Of a stretch of DNA of 64,000 nucleotides, positions 26,797 through 35,456 are shown in pieces. The stretch is from Pseudomonas sp. Its GTDB lineage: Bacteria; Pseudomonadota; Gammaproteobacteria; Pseudomonadales; Pseudomonadaceae. Within the stretch, counting starts at the first letter, position 1. Every line of letters starts with the position of its first letter. Location: positions 1-64,000 of the forward strand of contig JAKUTK010000020.1 of assembly GCA_022448005.1 (NCBI GenBank). Direction: 5' to 3'. The notes under the pieces were generated by a model. That model had not been told where the DNA came from, made no database searches, and saw nothing but the letters and a program-made list of their open reading frames with translations. The position numbers were made by a program, and so were the translations under genes.

Positions 26797-28041
26797 ATGG
26801 ACCCCGTCTGCAATCCGTACTCCCCTGGCGCTGGTACGCCTCCACCTGAGCTGGCAGGTCGCGATCAACTGCGCGAGCGGGTCCGTCAGTCGATCGGGGG
26901 AATTCGCGTGGGCCGACCTGCCAAAAGCGTAATCCTGGTTGGGGTGCGGGGTGTCGGCAAAACAGTACTGTTGAACCAGATGCTGCGAGATGCCGAAGCC
27001 TCGGGCAATCTCGCCGTCTACGTTGAGTCATCCGAGTATCGCTCTCTGCCAGCGATACTCGCGCCACAGCTCCGTCTCGCCTTGCTGCGGCTGAGCTGTA
27101 TCGTACCTGCCAAGAACGCAGCGATAACTGGACTGCGAGCCTTAGCCGGTTTTGCCAAGGCTTTGGAGCCGAAGTTCAGCGATCTCAAGGTCGGTATTGA
27201 CTACGAAGCCGAGGCAGCTCTGGCGGGCAAAGGTGATCTCGAGGAGGAATTTACAACCCTGCTGACTAAACTCGGTGAAGCCGCCAAAGCAGCTCACACC
27301 GTCCTTGTTATTTTCGTGGATGAGCTGCAAAACGTAGCAGAAGAACAGCTCGCCGCGCTTATCGCAGCGCTGCATCGCGTCTCGCGATTGATCTTGCCGG
27401 TTGCCCTCGTCGGTGCAGGCCTCCCACAACTCCGACACCCTGCTGGACATGTGAAAAACCACGCGAAGCGCCTCTTCGACTACCTAGAGGTCGGTTCGCT
27501 GGAGCCACACCAGACGCGTCTGGCCTTTGTAAAACCAGCGGAGGCCGAGGGCGTGACTGTAGACTCAGAAGCGGCCGACATGGTTGCTCACCTCACACGC
27601 GGCTACCCTTATTTCATTCAAGAGTGGGGCAGTCATGTCTGGGACGCAGGGCAGAATAACCACATCACGCTTGCAGACGTCCAGAAGGCGTCCGGGCACG
27701 TTATTGCTGCTCTGGACGAAGGTTTTTTTAGGGTAAGACTCGACCGAATGACCGTGGCAGAACACATTTATTTGCGCGCCATGGCTTCGCTTGGGGAGGG
27801 GCCTCATCGTTCGGGCGACATTGCGGCATCCCTGGGCCGTACAAGCCGATCTCTCACCTCAATTCGCAACTCCCTGATTAGCAAAGGGATGATCTGGTCG
27901 CCGCCCCACAACGGCGCCGCTTTTACCGCGCCGCTGTTCGATCTGTACATGTGCCGGATCATGCCCGGTGACAGCTGGCGGTCTAGCCTTCCAAGGGCTG
28001 ACGGCATTTTTTGTCCACCTGAAGAGGGCTCAGATGCTTAG
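26797..28041 (+). CDS. AAA/ORC-like P-loop ATPase
   Basis: A 414-residue ATP-binding protein. Walker A GVRGVGKT at 49-56, Walker B VLVIFVDELQN with D175/E176, a sensor-like LPVALVGAGLPQL, and a C-terminal winged-helix-like part (SGDIAASLGRTSRSLTSIRN). The architecture resembles Orc1/Cdc6-like and archaeal-type ATPases (ATPase_2/AAA_16) that occur on bacterial mobile elements. Partner genes are not evident. ATG 26797 or GTG 26791 can serve as start. Lies in the accessory stretch before the integrases, so a role in element biology or defence is possible but unproven. Confidence 0.75.
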   Translation: MDPVCNPYSPGAGTPPPELAGRDQLRERVRQSIGGIRVGRPAKSVILVGVRGVGKTVLLNQMLRDAEASGNLAVYVESSEYRSLPAILAPQLRLALLRLSCIVPAKNAAITGLRALAGFAKALEPKFSDLKVGIDYEAEAALAGKGDLEEEFTTLLTKLGEAAKAAHTVLVIFVDELQNVAEEQLAALIAALHRVSRLILPVALVGAGLPQLRHPAGHVKNHAKRLFDYLEVGSLEPHQTRLAFVKPAEAEGVTVDSEAADMVAHLTRGYPYFIQEWGSHVWDAGQNNHITLADVQKASGHVIAALDEGFFRVRLDRMTVAEHIYLRAMASLGEGPHRSGDIAASLGRTSRSLTSIRNSLISKGMIWSPPHNGAAFTAPLFDLYMCRIMPGDSWRSSLPRADGIFCPPEEGSDA

Positions 28042-28273
28042 AAGCGAATGCACTCATCTTGCTACGGCTACGATGGTTTGTTCACATCAAGGCTGCTGTC
28101 ACATCGACTCGAATTTGCACGTACGCTGTGGAGTGCTGAGCGGCTAAGTCGAGGCTTCACTGTGTGCGTCAAAAATGGGATCGACTTACCTGTGATCGGG
28201 GCGTAGGGTCGCTCATGGATATCTTTTCTACGGGCAGCATCGACATCAGGCTGGCAGGAGCAGAGAACAGAGC

Positions 28274-28507
28274 ATGAGCGAACTCAGTGATGATGAAATA
28301 GACCGACTAGAGGCAATGATTCCTAAGCTGGCCGCCGTCGCCACTAATGCTGCGTATCTGCGTGCGGTTGCCGCAGGGCATTCACTGATAATGGCGAAGG
28401 ATGGCGTGCTCGTACAAATTCATCCTGACGGTTCGGAAAAAAAGCTTCGCGACTTGTGCAGCAAGCACAGGGTCGAGTCTGGTAAGACTTTCAGTGTGGG
28501 TATTTGA
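28274..28507 (+). CDS. Small hypothetical protein
   Basis: A 77-residue protein (MSELSDDEIDRLEAMIPKLA...) with AGGAG upstream. The second half, AKDGVLVQIHPDGSEKKLRDL, looks like a short beta-hairpin domain seen in small conserved proteins of integrative elements. No function can be assigned. Confidence 0.5.
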   Translation: MSELSDDEIDRLEAMIPKLAAVATNAAYLRAVAAGHSLIMAKDGVLVQIHPDGSEKKLRDLCSKHRVESGKTFSVGI

Positions 28508-28836
28508 AGCGCACCTGCCGACCAGGCGTATTCATAAGGCGAGCGCAGGCCACAGCGACTGGTAAGCACTTGACTATCTTGCCCCTGCGACGGAGCCTTC
28601 GCTGTCTAGCGCAGGGCCGCCAGCTGTTTGCTTAACTACCCGAGTAGACGAAGCATGCTGAGATGCTGGCTGCTTGGGCGTCGCCATGCGGTCATGTATT
28701 GGTTACACCCGGAGTTGCGAGTGCCCAGCTGGGGTTGCGCATCAATTCCGCTACCGTGCAATGGACTCATAACCAGGAGCTCCACCTCTCAATAGGACAC
28801 GCGTGCGCGGCATTTTCCGACGCGGTGCGTCGACCG
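28508..28836. other. Interval without recognisable features
   Basis: About 330 bases between the small gene and the end of the minus-strand integrase. No credible ORF, tRNA or terminator seen. Confidence 0.5.
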
Positions 28837-29955
28837 CTAGTCAGGCTGGTTGGTTGGGCCTGATGGGGCGGGCAGGGGTTGAAGCAACATCGAGGCGCGG
28901 CTGCTCAGCAGCACTCCGGCTTGGAAGTAGCCCATAACGGTTTCGACACTGCGATGTTCAGTCATGGCCATCACTTCACCCAATGGGGCCCCCTGGCGAC
29001 CCGCTTCCGTTACAAAGCCCGAGCGTAAGCTGTGCGCGGCCCAGTCGCCGTCGAGGCCAGCCAATTTGGCGCGGCGCTGAACGATCCGTGCTACCTGATC
29101 AGACGATAGTCCGAACGGGCTGACTTTGCCGCCCTTGTAGAGGCGCCGAAAAAGCGGACCGGTATCGGCGGGCGCGGCGATGAGCCAAGCCGTCAACGCG
29201 TGTGCAGCGCGACCCAGCAGAGGTTTTTCGCGACGGGATCCCGTGGTGTCTGTTTTGGTGACGCCCAGCGTATAGAGCCAAGTGTCTTCATCCAGTTTGC
29301 GCACATCGTCGACCTGCAGGCCGGTCACCTCGGATCGACGACGCCCGCCGCCACTCCACGCCATCAGGAGGAGGGCGCTATCACGAGTACCGCGAATGCC
29401 ATCCGTACAGGTCGCCAACATGGCCTCCAGAGCCTCCACCACAGCTGCCGTCTTTTTGCGGACAACTACCCCCTGGCGCGCCTGGGCTTTTCGCGCATCT
29501 CGCAGCAGCGTTTTCACTGCCAGTGCTTCAGTTGGGCTTTCCCAGTTGTTGAAGCGATGCCACCTGCCCAGTGCCGAAAGCCGATGACATACCGTGTTGT
29601 AGCTCAGAGGTCCCGGCTTTGCCTTCACACGTGCCGCGACTAACGCGGCATCGATGGTCGGCGGTAGCAGATAGGTCCATGCACCATTTGCCAGTGGGCG
29701 CGCCAGGTGATCCACCACGAACTGAATGACTACAGTCGACTGTACAGGCGCATCGCCCATCGCAACGCCGTAGCGCAGGTGCAGCCAAGCCGACCAGTAG
29801 GCGAGGGCGCTGCGATAGCTCCGTACCGTGTTTTCGGCGGTGCCGCTGGCAACAAAGCCTGCGGCCGCCTCCTGAGCCTTCAACGCCAATCTACTGGGGT
29901 CTAGGGTGGGCTCGTCGATCAACGGCATCTGATCAGTAATATATGATACGTCCAA
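28837..29955 (-). CDS. Tyrosine recombinase / integrase
   Basis: A 372-residue site-specific recombinase. N-terminal SAM-like core-binding domain (~35-160, AENTVRSYRSALAYWSAWL). Catalytic residues visible: R207 in GRRRSEVTGL, H308 and R311 in AHSLRSGF, H334 in MTEHRSVE, and nucleophile Y343 in VMGYFQAG, so it looks functional. Divergently transcribed from the second integrase, with a 117-bp AT-rich promoter region between. The attachment site was not located. Confidence 0.9.
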   Translation of the reverse strand: MDVSYITDQMPLIDEPTLDPSRLALKAQEAAAGFVASGTAENTVRSYRSALAYWSAWLHLRYGVAMGDAPVQSTVVIQFVVDHLARPLANGAWTYLLPPTIDAALVAARVKAKPGPLSYNTVCHRLSALGRWHRFNNWESPTEALAVKTLLRDARKAQARQGVVVRKKTAAVVEALEAMLATCTDGIRGTRDSALLLMAWSGGGRRRSEVTGLQVDDVRKLDEDTWLYTLGVTKTDTTGSRREKPLLGRAAHALTAWLIAAPADTGPLFRRLYKGGKVSPFGLSSDQVARIVQRRAKLAGLDGDWAAHSLRSGFVTEAGRQGAPLGEVMAMTEHRSVETVMGYFQAGVLLSSRASMLLQPLPAPSGPTNQPD

Positions 29956-29959
29956 CGTA
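29945..29959. repeat. Palindrome in the divergent integrase promoter
   Basis: ATACGT-CCA-ACGTAT, perfect 6-bp arms. It overlaps the 5' end of the minus-strand integrase gene and lies next to a minus-strand TATAAT (29957-29962 on the plus strand reads ATTATA), so it could be an autoregulatory site. Confidence 0.5.
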
Positions 29960-29989
29960 TTATATTTCCACTATCCAATAAATAAGGTC

Positions 29990-30008
29990 GGATAATCTTT
30001 AATTATCC
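29990..30008. repeat. Palindrome upstream of the plus-strand integrase
   Basis: GGATAAT (29990-29996) and ATTATCC (30002-30008), perfect 7-bp arms with a 5-nt spacer. Candidate recombinase or repressor site between the two divergent integrase genes. Confidence 0.5.
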
Positions 30009-30072
30009 AAGGTGAGGCGATTTTTTCGTCGTTTGGCAGTCGCTCACCAGTACATCAAGGGGATGTGCGTCG

Positions 30073-31062
30073 ATGAGCCACGAGATCGAGCGGTACCTGC
30101 AGGCCGGTACCCGCCCCAACACCCGGCGCAGCTACCGGCAAGCGCTCGAGCACTTCGAGGTCGCCTGGGGCGGCTTTCTGCCGGCGACCAGCGATGCCAT
30201 CGTGCGTTACTTGGTCGATCACGCCGCCACGTTGTCCAGCAACACCCTCAAGCTGCGCCTGGCGGCCTTGGCGCAGTGGCATGTCAGCCAGGGCTTCCCG
30301 GATCCGACCAAGACCCCGCTGGTTCGTCAGATCCTCAAGGGCATTCGTACCTTGCACCCGAAGCCGGAGAAGCAGGCCGAACCGCTGCAGCTGCGCGAAC
30401 TGGAGCAGTGCGTGGCGTGGCTGGAGCGGGCGGGCGAGAAAGCACTGGACGAGGGCGACCTGCCGCAGCTGTTGCGCTGCTGGCGTAATCGCGCATTGCT
30501 GCTGATCGGCTTCTGGCGCGCCTTTCGCAGCGACGAACTGTGCCGCCTGCAGGTCGAGCACATCCAGGTACGGCCGGGGGAGGGCATGCAGCTGTTCCTG
30601 CCGTGGAGCAAGGGCGACCGTGACAACCAGGGACAGACCTACAGTGCGCCGGCGCTGGCCCGCCTCTGCCCGGTGCAGGCCTACAACGACTGGATCTGTG
30701 TCGCCGGCATCGCCCGCGGTCCGGTGTTCCGCGGCATTGACCGCTGGGGTCACCTGCGCGAGCAGGGCCTGCACCCGCACAGCGTCATCCCGCTGCTGCG
30801 GGCGGTACTGAAAGCGGCCGGATTGCCCGCCGAGTTGTATAGCAGCCACTCCCTACGCCGTGGCTTTGCCACCTGGGCCACGCGCAGTGGCTGGGACCAG
30901 AAGGCGTTGATGGGCTATGTCGGTTGGCGCGATGCCAAGTCGGTACTGCTCTATGTGGACAGCACCGGCTTTTTCCCCGGGCAACTGCGGCCGATGGTGC
31001 CAGGCCTGGAGGCGGAGGCTTTGTCGAGTTTGCCTCGTCCAATTGCACTGCCGGGCAGTTGA
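30073..31062 (+). CDS. Second tyrosine recombinase / integrase
   Basis: A 329-residue recombinase, clearly GC-rich. N-terminal core-binding domain (EIERYLQAGTRPNTRRSYRQ). Catalytic residues: R152 in AFRSDELCRL, H259 and R262 in SSHSLRRGFATW, W285 in place of the second His (VGWRDAKS) and nucleophile Y294 in LLYVDST. Sequence is unlike the neighbouring integrase, so the two are not recent duplicates. It ends just before a truncated LysR gene. Paired divergent recombinases may control each other or handle different ends; unproven. Confidence 0.9.
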   Translation: MSHEIERYLQAGTRPNTRRSYRQALEHFEVAWGGFLPATSDAIVRYLVDHAATLSSNTLKLRLAALAQWHVSQGFPDPTKTPLVRQILKGIRTLHPKPEKQAEPLQLRELEQCVAWLERAGEKALDEGDLPQLLRCWRNRALLLIGFWRAFRSDELCRLQVEHIQVRPGEGMQLFLPWSKGDRDNQGQTYSAPALARLCPVQAYNDWICVAGIARGPVFRGIDRWGHLREQGLHPHSVIPLLRAVLKAAGLPAELYSSHSLRRGFATWATRSGWDQKALMGYVGWRDAKSVLLYVDSTGFFPGQLRPMVPGLEAEALSSLPRPIALPGS

Positions 31063-31360
31063 CCGCCTCAAGCCATTCAGCACTTCCGGTGATGGCTGCT
31101 TTGTTTCCGCGGAGCAATTACACCCAATGCTGGGCTTTGGCCTTGATGTGGCTGGTGTTATTGATACGTATCGAAAGGGCGACGGTAAACCATGAGAGTT
31201 CGCCATCAGATGATTGCTCAATTACAGACAGGAATGTTCAGCTTGCGTCGGCATAACATGATGCCACCAGCGACATAGACTCCAGTCATCTGTCAGTCCA
31301 CCTGACACCGCCAGTCATGAGAGGTTAGAGCAGGCCAATAGTGCTCTGCTGCAAAGAGGA
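31063..31360. other. Interval between the integrase and the truncated LysR gene
   Basis: About 300 bases without a gene. Contains one copy (31300-31317) of an 18-bp sequence that recurs at 35357-35374. Confidence 0.55.
31300..31317 (+). repeat. 18-bp direct repeat, copy 1
   Basis: ACCTGACACCGCCAGTCA, identical to 35357-35374. Copy 1 lies in the gap next to a truncated LysR gene; copy 2 includes the ABM stop codon. It may be a recombination scar. Confidence 0.8.
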
Positions 31361-31645
31361 TTATCTAAAGTTCGATGCTAGTGTGGCTGTAATCAGTCTC
31401 ATCGCTGGACATAATTCAGAAGCAATTTTTTTCGCTTTCGGTGTTGCCACAATACCCCTGCCCGAACGAGTAAAGAGCGGATCATTAAATTTGTCACGTA
31501 GCTTGACCAGCGAATTGCTTACGGCTGGCTGTGTTACGCCAAGACTCTTGGCTGCTAACGTTATACTTTGTTCCTTGTAAATACACATAAAAACCACCAA
31601 TAAATTGAGATCGATGGATGCAAATGTGTCCTCGCGAATAGTCAT
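31361..31645 (-). pseudogene. LysR-family regulator, truncated after the HTH domain
   Basis: Only 94 residues of a normally ~300-residue LysR protein: SIDLNLLVVFMCIYKEQSIT, AAKSLGVTQPAVSNSLVKLR (wHTH) and the start of the linker, then an early stop. The effector-binding domain is absent and unrelated sequence follows. Resembles the NodD/NahR-type N-terminus. It lies on the integrase-proximal boundary, so truncation probably came with insertion or deletion. Confidence 0.8.
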
Positions 31646-31655
31646 GGCAGAGCTC

Positions 31656-31988
31656 TCAAATCCCCTTTACAGCATCGCTTTCAATGTTTTCACCAGCATT
31701 TCGATGGTGTATTCGCAGCGTTTGAAAAAAATGGATCGGGCCGAGCTTTTGGCAAGTAATCAATCCTGTGCGATGCAGCGTGCGCAAGTGATCGGACACG
31801 GTCGATTGGGCCAACTTGCACTTGCGCTCAATCTGGCCGGCACACACACCGAGCAGGAATGCATGTTCCTGCTGCGGAAAGTGTTTCTCTGGGTCACGGA
31901 GCCACTCAAGGATCAACCGGCGCTGGGGGCTGGCTAACGCTTTAAGAAGTAGATCCACTTCCGTAAGTTTACTGCGGGAGTTCACCAT
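31656..31988 (-). CDS. ArsR-family transcriptional regulator
   Basis: About 110 residues, a winged-helix repressor: LLLKALASPQRRLILEWLRDP, then CKLAQSTVSDHLRTLHRTGLI with the recognition helix. The usual metal-binding ELCVCDL is absent; instead HFPQQEHAFLLGVCAGQIE is inserted, like the ArsR proteins that control oxidative/electrophile functions. It is the last gene of a minus-strand run with the esterase and dioxygenase and begins nine bases after the esterase stop. Confidence 0.82.
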   Translation of the reverse strand: MVNSRSKLTEVDLLLKALASPQRRLILEWLRDPEKHFPQQEHAFLLGVCAGQIERKCKLAQSTVSDHLRTLHRTGLITCQKLGPIHFFQTLRIHHRNAGENIESDAVKGI

Positions 31989-31997
31989 CAAGGTCGC

Positions 31998-32669
31998 TCA
32001 GGCGATGTTCAATACAGGCTTCAGCCACTGAATGAAATCTTCCACTTCTTCATTGGTGATTTCGTGGCCCATGTCGTACAGGTATGTTTCATGATGCACG
32101 TTCAGTTGGTGCAACCAGGCATCCGCTTTTTGTGCCCAAGACACGGGGAGCTTGTTATCACCATAGCCATGAGCAATAAACGCCGATAGCGAACTCAATG
32201 CTTGAGCGCTGGCAATGTGTGGTGCCAGCTCAGGGAGAATTCTGCCGCTGAACAAGCCAAAGCCTAGCACGCAATGAGGGGCGCTAAGCCCGACGCTTGC
32301 ACTGAGAATACCGCCCTGGCTAAAGCCAGCTATCACTGTAGGCATTTGTGGTAAGGCAGTTACAAGCTCCACTAGTTTCTGGCGGCTGGTTTCCGCTTGC
32401 TCTTCAACGATCACCGGGCCTTCGTTGGTGAAATTTACCTGAAACCAGGCAAAGCCCTCAGCTGCGATTTGCAGGCGGCTGCGTACCAGCAATATTTCAA
32501 TTCCTTCTGGGATAAAGCCGGAAAGGCCTGCCAGATTGGTTTCATTACCGCCTACACCATGCAATAGCAGGAGACGTGCACGAGGGGCAGCAGCACGGAT
32601 TACCCGACGATAGACAAGGCCGGATTGCGGTTCTTGCTGCAGTTCTGAAATGGCTAGTGGCAGGTTCAT
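31998..32669 (-). CDS. Alpha/beta-hydrolase (carboxylesterase/phospholipase type)
   Basis: A 223-residue cytoplasmic esterase of the YpfH/LysoPLA-carboxylesterase group. LLLLHGVGGNE forms the oxyanion region; nucleophile S117 in GFSQGG, D171 in AHGYGDNKLP and H202 in DMGHEI complete the triad. It overlaps the dioxygenase stop by ATGA, so the two are translationally coupled. Substrate unknown. Confidence 0.88.
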   Translation of the reverse strand: MNLPLAISELQQEPQSGLVYRRVIRAAAPRARLLLLHGVGGNETNLAGLSGFIPEGIEILLVRSRLQIAAEGFAWFQVNFTNEGPVIVEEQAETSRQKLVELVTALPQMPTVIAGFSQGGILSASVGLSAPHCVLGFGLFSGRILPELAPHIASAQALSSLSAFIAHGYGDNKLPVSWAQKADAWLHQLNVHHETYLYDMGHEITNEEVEDFIQWLKPVLNIA

Positions 32670-33481
32670 GCTTGAGTAATCTCCTGAGTGGCGGTTGGGC
32701 TTTTGAACAGGTAGCTGTCCATAGCCAGTACGCCGTCGGCGACACCGCCCTCTAGCACATCCACGGCGTAGTGCTCGCCTGCGGCACCGAGCGCCAGAAA
32801 TAGCGGCAACAAATGTTCTTCACTGGGGTGCGCACGCTCGGCCTCCGGGGCATTGCGGCGGTAGGCGAGCAGCGCTGGCAGGTCACCGGCTTGCAGGGCG
32901 TCACGGATCCAGTCGGAAAAACGCGCTACGTACTCAGCCGGGTCGCCGTAGTTGCTACGGAACTCATAAAGGTTATGGGTCAGACTGCCGGAGCCAATGA
33001 TCAGCACGCCCTGATCGCGCAGCGGCTTGAGTGCCTGGCCAAGCTGCCAGGCACCCAATGGATTGAGCGGGTGGGGCATGGACACTTGGACCACCGGGAT
33101 ATCCGCAGTGGGCAATAGGTGCAGCAACGGCACCCAGGCGCCGTGGTCCAGGCCTCGATTCGATTCGGTAGTTGCGGCAATCCCATTGCGGGAAAGCAGG
33201 TTGCAGATTTGCTCGGCCAATGCAGGATTGCCGGTTGCAGGGTATTGCAGGCGATACAGTGCTTGCGGAAAGCCTCCGAAGTCGTGAATGGTTTCCGGCG
33301 CCTTGCTGCTGCCTACACGCACGCTCCCACGGGTCATCCAGTGAGGAGAGACGATTACGATGGCGCTAGGCCGTGGCAGCGCTCGGCCTAGCTCAGCCAG
33401 GCGTGCCCCGGCCTGGCCGGGTTCGATGGCAAAGGTTGGTGCTCCGTGGGACACGAACAACACTGGATAGGCCAGACTCAT
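32666..33481 (-). CDS. 4,5-DOPA extradiol dioxygenase-like protein (LigB/YgiD family)
   Basis: A 271-residue class III extradiol ring-cleavage dioxygenase homologue. Conserved histidines: VSHGAPT near residue 10, SPHWMTRG, LDHGAWVPLLHLLP and GSLTHNLYEF, matching the zinc/iron site and catalytic His of YgiD-type enzymes that open catechols such as DOPA. Start ATG 33479-33481 follows AGGA by eight bases; the longer frame adds unrelated codons. Upstream lies a 30-bp operator-like dyad also present at 38176, so it is probably LysR-controlled. First gene of dioxygenase-esterase-ArsR. Confidence 0.9.
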   Translation of the reverse strand: MSLAYPVLFVSHGAPTFAIEPGQAGARLAELGRALPRPSAIVIVSPHWMTRGSVRVGSSKAPETIHDFGGFPQALYRLQYPATGNPALAEQICNLLSRNGIAATTESNRGLDHGAWVPLLHLLPTADIPVVQVSMPHPLNPLGAWQLGQALKPLRDQGVLIIGSGSLTHNLYEFRSNYGDPAEYVARFSDWIRDALQAGDLPALLAYRRNAPEAERAHPSEEHLLPLFLALGAAGEHYAVDVLEGGVADGVLAMDSYLFKSPTATQEITQA

Positions 33482-33943
33482 GGTTGAAATCCTGCTTAGA
33501 TATTGGGGCCGCAGCAGCAAGAGGTGGACTGATCGGCGTTGCAAAGCGTGTGCGCCGCTCACTGACCTGCCTACCCACAGCGCACTGATTGGCTGGGGAT
33601 GGCTCAAAGTTTATAGATTCGATTTTGGAGATAAACTCAGATATTGGTGAATAACTATCTCGAAAACCGGGATAATTGGCGGTCACTTGTCGACTCTTCA
33701 GGCCGCTGCCAGCCGGAGCGCTGAGCTACACATCAAGGTGCCAATATTGCCCCCTGCGCCTGGCCAGAACGCAGGTTGGTGAGTAGATCCCTGGTCGGCG
33801 GGCTCTAGTATTTGGGGGCTCCCTGGCTTTGTTACAGATCAGTCCGCGCTCATCGCTATGGCTGCTGAGTGGCACCCTGAGTTAATGGGGCTGGCGTTGA
33901 TCAACCCCGCGCCAAGGTCGCGCAGTAGCTGTCCGTTCTGCCG
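33482..33943. other. Intergenic region with promoter of the dioxygenase operon
   Basis: Holds the shared LysR-like site (33608-33637). The remaining ~300 bases up to the next LysR stop show no gene. Confidence 0.55.
33608..33637 (-). promoter_or_regulatory. LysR-type operator, copy 1
   Basis: Inverted arms AGTTTAT (33608-33614) and ATAAACT (33631-33637) enclosing AGATTCGATTTTGGAG. 26 of 30 positions match 38176-38205. It lies ~127 bases upstream of the dioxygenase start. Confidence 0.7.
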
Positions 33944-34843
33944 TTAGCTGTGGCCATACAGCTTCAATAACTCGTCGACCAGGTAACGAATTTTGGGCCG
34001 CAGATGATTGCTCTTCGACCATAGTGCGTGGACCTCGACAGGCGCCGGTTCAAAGGGCTCGAGTACCGTAACAACAACCTGCTGGGCGATGTCCTTTTCA
34101 AATAGACAGAGCGGCATCTGGCAAATACCGAGGCCGGCTCGCGTGGCTTCAATCATCGCTTCGGCATCGTCAAACTGATAGGTCGGTGGTGGCGAGAACT
34201 TCAAGGATTGCCCGGCCTGGGCCATTTTCCAGGGCATTAGGCTGCCGCGGCGATAGCCGACGATGCTGCGGTGCTGGCCCATGTCCTCGAGCGTCAACGG
34301 CGTACCATATTCTTCCAGATAACCCGGCGCTGCACAGGTTACCCAGCGGTGTGACGTCAGGCGTCTGGCCACCAGGCCGGGGACGTTGTCGACGCTGCCA
34401 AAACGAATGGCCAGGTCGATACCTTCTTCCGTCAGGTCCACCAGTTGGTCGCTAAAGGTCAAGGTCAGTTGCAACTGCGGGAAGCGTTTGCTCATCTCCA
34501 GTAGCACCGGCAGTACCACCTGTTTACCGAACGCGACCGGCATGTCCACCCGCAAGCGCCCTGTGGGCACGCCTAACTTGTTGCCGAGGTTGCTCTCGGT
34601 GGCCTTGATCTCCTCCAGCGCATTGGACCACACGGTGAAGTAGGCCTCGCCATCCGGAGACAGGGACAAGCGGCGGGTCGAGCGATAAAACAGGCTGGTA
34701 CCCACCCGTGCCTCCAGCCGTGCAATCGCCTTACCTACGGCCGACTTGGACAGCCCCAGGCGCTCGGCTGCCTCTGTGAAGGTCGCAGAGCGGGCGGTGG
34801 CGAGAAAAATATGGATGCCGCTGAAGGAATCTTCGGAGGTCAT
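33944..34843 (-). CDS. LysR-family transcriptional regulator
   Basis: A 299-residue LTTR. The N-terminal wHTH is FLATARSATFTEAAERLGLS-KSAVGKAIARLE; RRLSLSPDGEAYF and the effector-binding domain follow in full. Close to the group of LTTRs that sit beside quinone/electrophile detoxification genes. Start ATG 34841-34843 has AGGA eight bases upstream. Divergent from the ABM monooxygenase gene with ~160 bases between, so that gene is its probable target. Confidence 0.9.
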   Translation of the reverse strand: MTSEDSFSGIHIFLATARSATFTEAAERLGLSKSAVGKAIARLEARVGTSLFYRSTRRLSLSPDGEAYFTVWSNALEEIKATESNLGNKLGVPTGRLRVDMPVAFGKQVVLPVLLEMSKRFPQLQLTLTFSDQLVDLTEEGIDLAIRFGSVDNVPGLVARRLTSHRWVTCAAPGYLEEYGTPLTLEDMGQHRSIVGYRRGSLMPWKMAQAGQSLKFSPPPTYQFDDAEAMIEATRAGLGICQMPLCLFEKDIAQQVVVTVLEPFEPAPVEVHALWSKSNHLRPKIRYLVDELLKLYGHS

Positions 34844-34868
34844 TGCCGTTTTCCTAGGCGCAAGAGTT

Positions 34869-34887
34869 GGTAGCAAATTACGCTACC
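34869..34887. promoter_or_regulatory. Dyad upstream of LysR (34843), likely LTTR box
   Basis: GGTAGC-N7-GCTACC, perfect 6-bp arms, between the divergent LysR and ABM genes. Size and position fit a LysR recognition site. Confidence 0.5.
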
Positions 34888-35005
34888 TATCTGTGATTTC
34901 AAGGTTGTTTATCAGCTTGCTGCTCTACCTTAGCATGGCTGCTGACTCAGCAACCCTCTGCATCTATCGCATGGGGTTGGTCATTTACTTCTGTGAGGAC
35001 GCCCC

Positions 35006-35362
35006 ATGAAAGACGAAGTCATCAGCATTTTTACCCTAAGCCTGGCTCCGGAAGACTTCCCTGAATTTAAAACGCTGGTTGCCAAGATTGTCGCCGCTAC
35101 GAGCGAAGAGCCTGGCACCTTGATGTACGAATACAGCGTCAACGAGGCTCGCACTGAGGTGCACATTATCGAGCGTTACCGTGCCGATGCTGTCGTTAAC
35201 CATATTGAAGAAACCTTCGCGCCGTTCGGCGAAAAGTTTCTCGAGCTGGTGAAAATCACCAGCCTGCTAGTTTATGGCAACCCAGACGCGCCGACGCGCA
35301 AGCACCTGGATGCCTTTGGCGCGGTGTACATGAATCCGTTTGATGGGTTTACCCGGACCTGA
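35006..35362 (+). CDS. Antibiotic-biosynthesis-monooxygenase (ABM) domain protein
   Basis: A 118-residue dimeric ferredoxin-like-fold protein: IFTLSLAPEDFPEFKTLVAK, SEEPGTLMYEYSVNEARTEVHIIERY and HIEETFAPF are typical of YgiN-like quinol monooxygenases. GAGGA precedes the ATG. Divergent from a LysR gene and followed by an SDR, the usual setting for small quinone-handling enzymes. Its 3' end contains copy 2 of the 18-bp repeat. Confidence 0.82.
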   Translation: MKDEVISIFTLSLAPEDFPEFKTLVAKIVAATSEEPGTLMYEYSVNEARTEVHIIERYRADAVVNHIEETFAPFGEKFLELVKITSLLVYGNPDAPTRKHLDAFGAVYMNPFDGFTRT

Positions 35363-35374
35363 CACCGCCAGTCA
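35357..35374 (+). repeat. 18-bp direct repeat, copy 2
   Basis: ACCTGACACCGCCAGTCA, identical to 31300-31317; here it covers the last codon and stop of the ABM gene. Confidence 0.8.
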
Positions 35375-35456
35375 GTAGCCGGCGGACAAGACCGCTGACT
35401 ATTCAGCAACCGATCTAACCTGCCGGGTACTACCTGGCGCTAGAGGGTCAATACGC

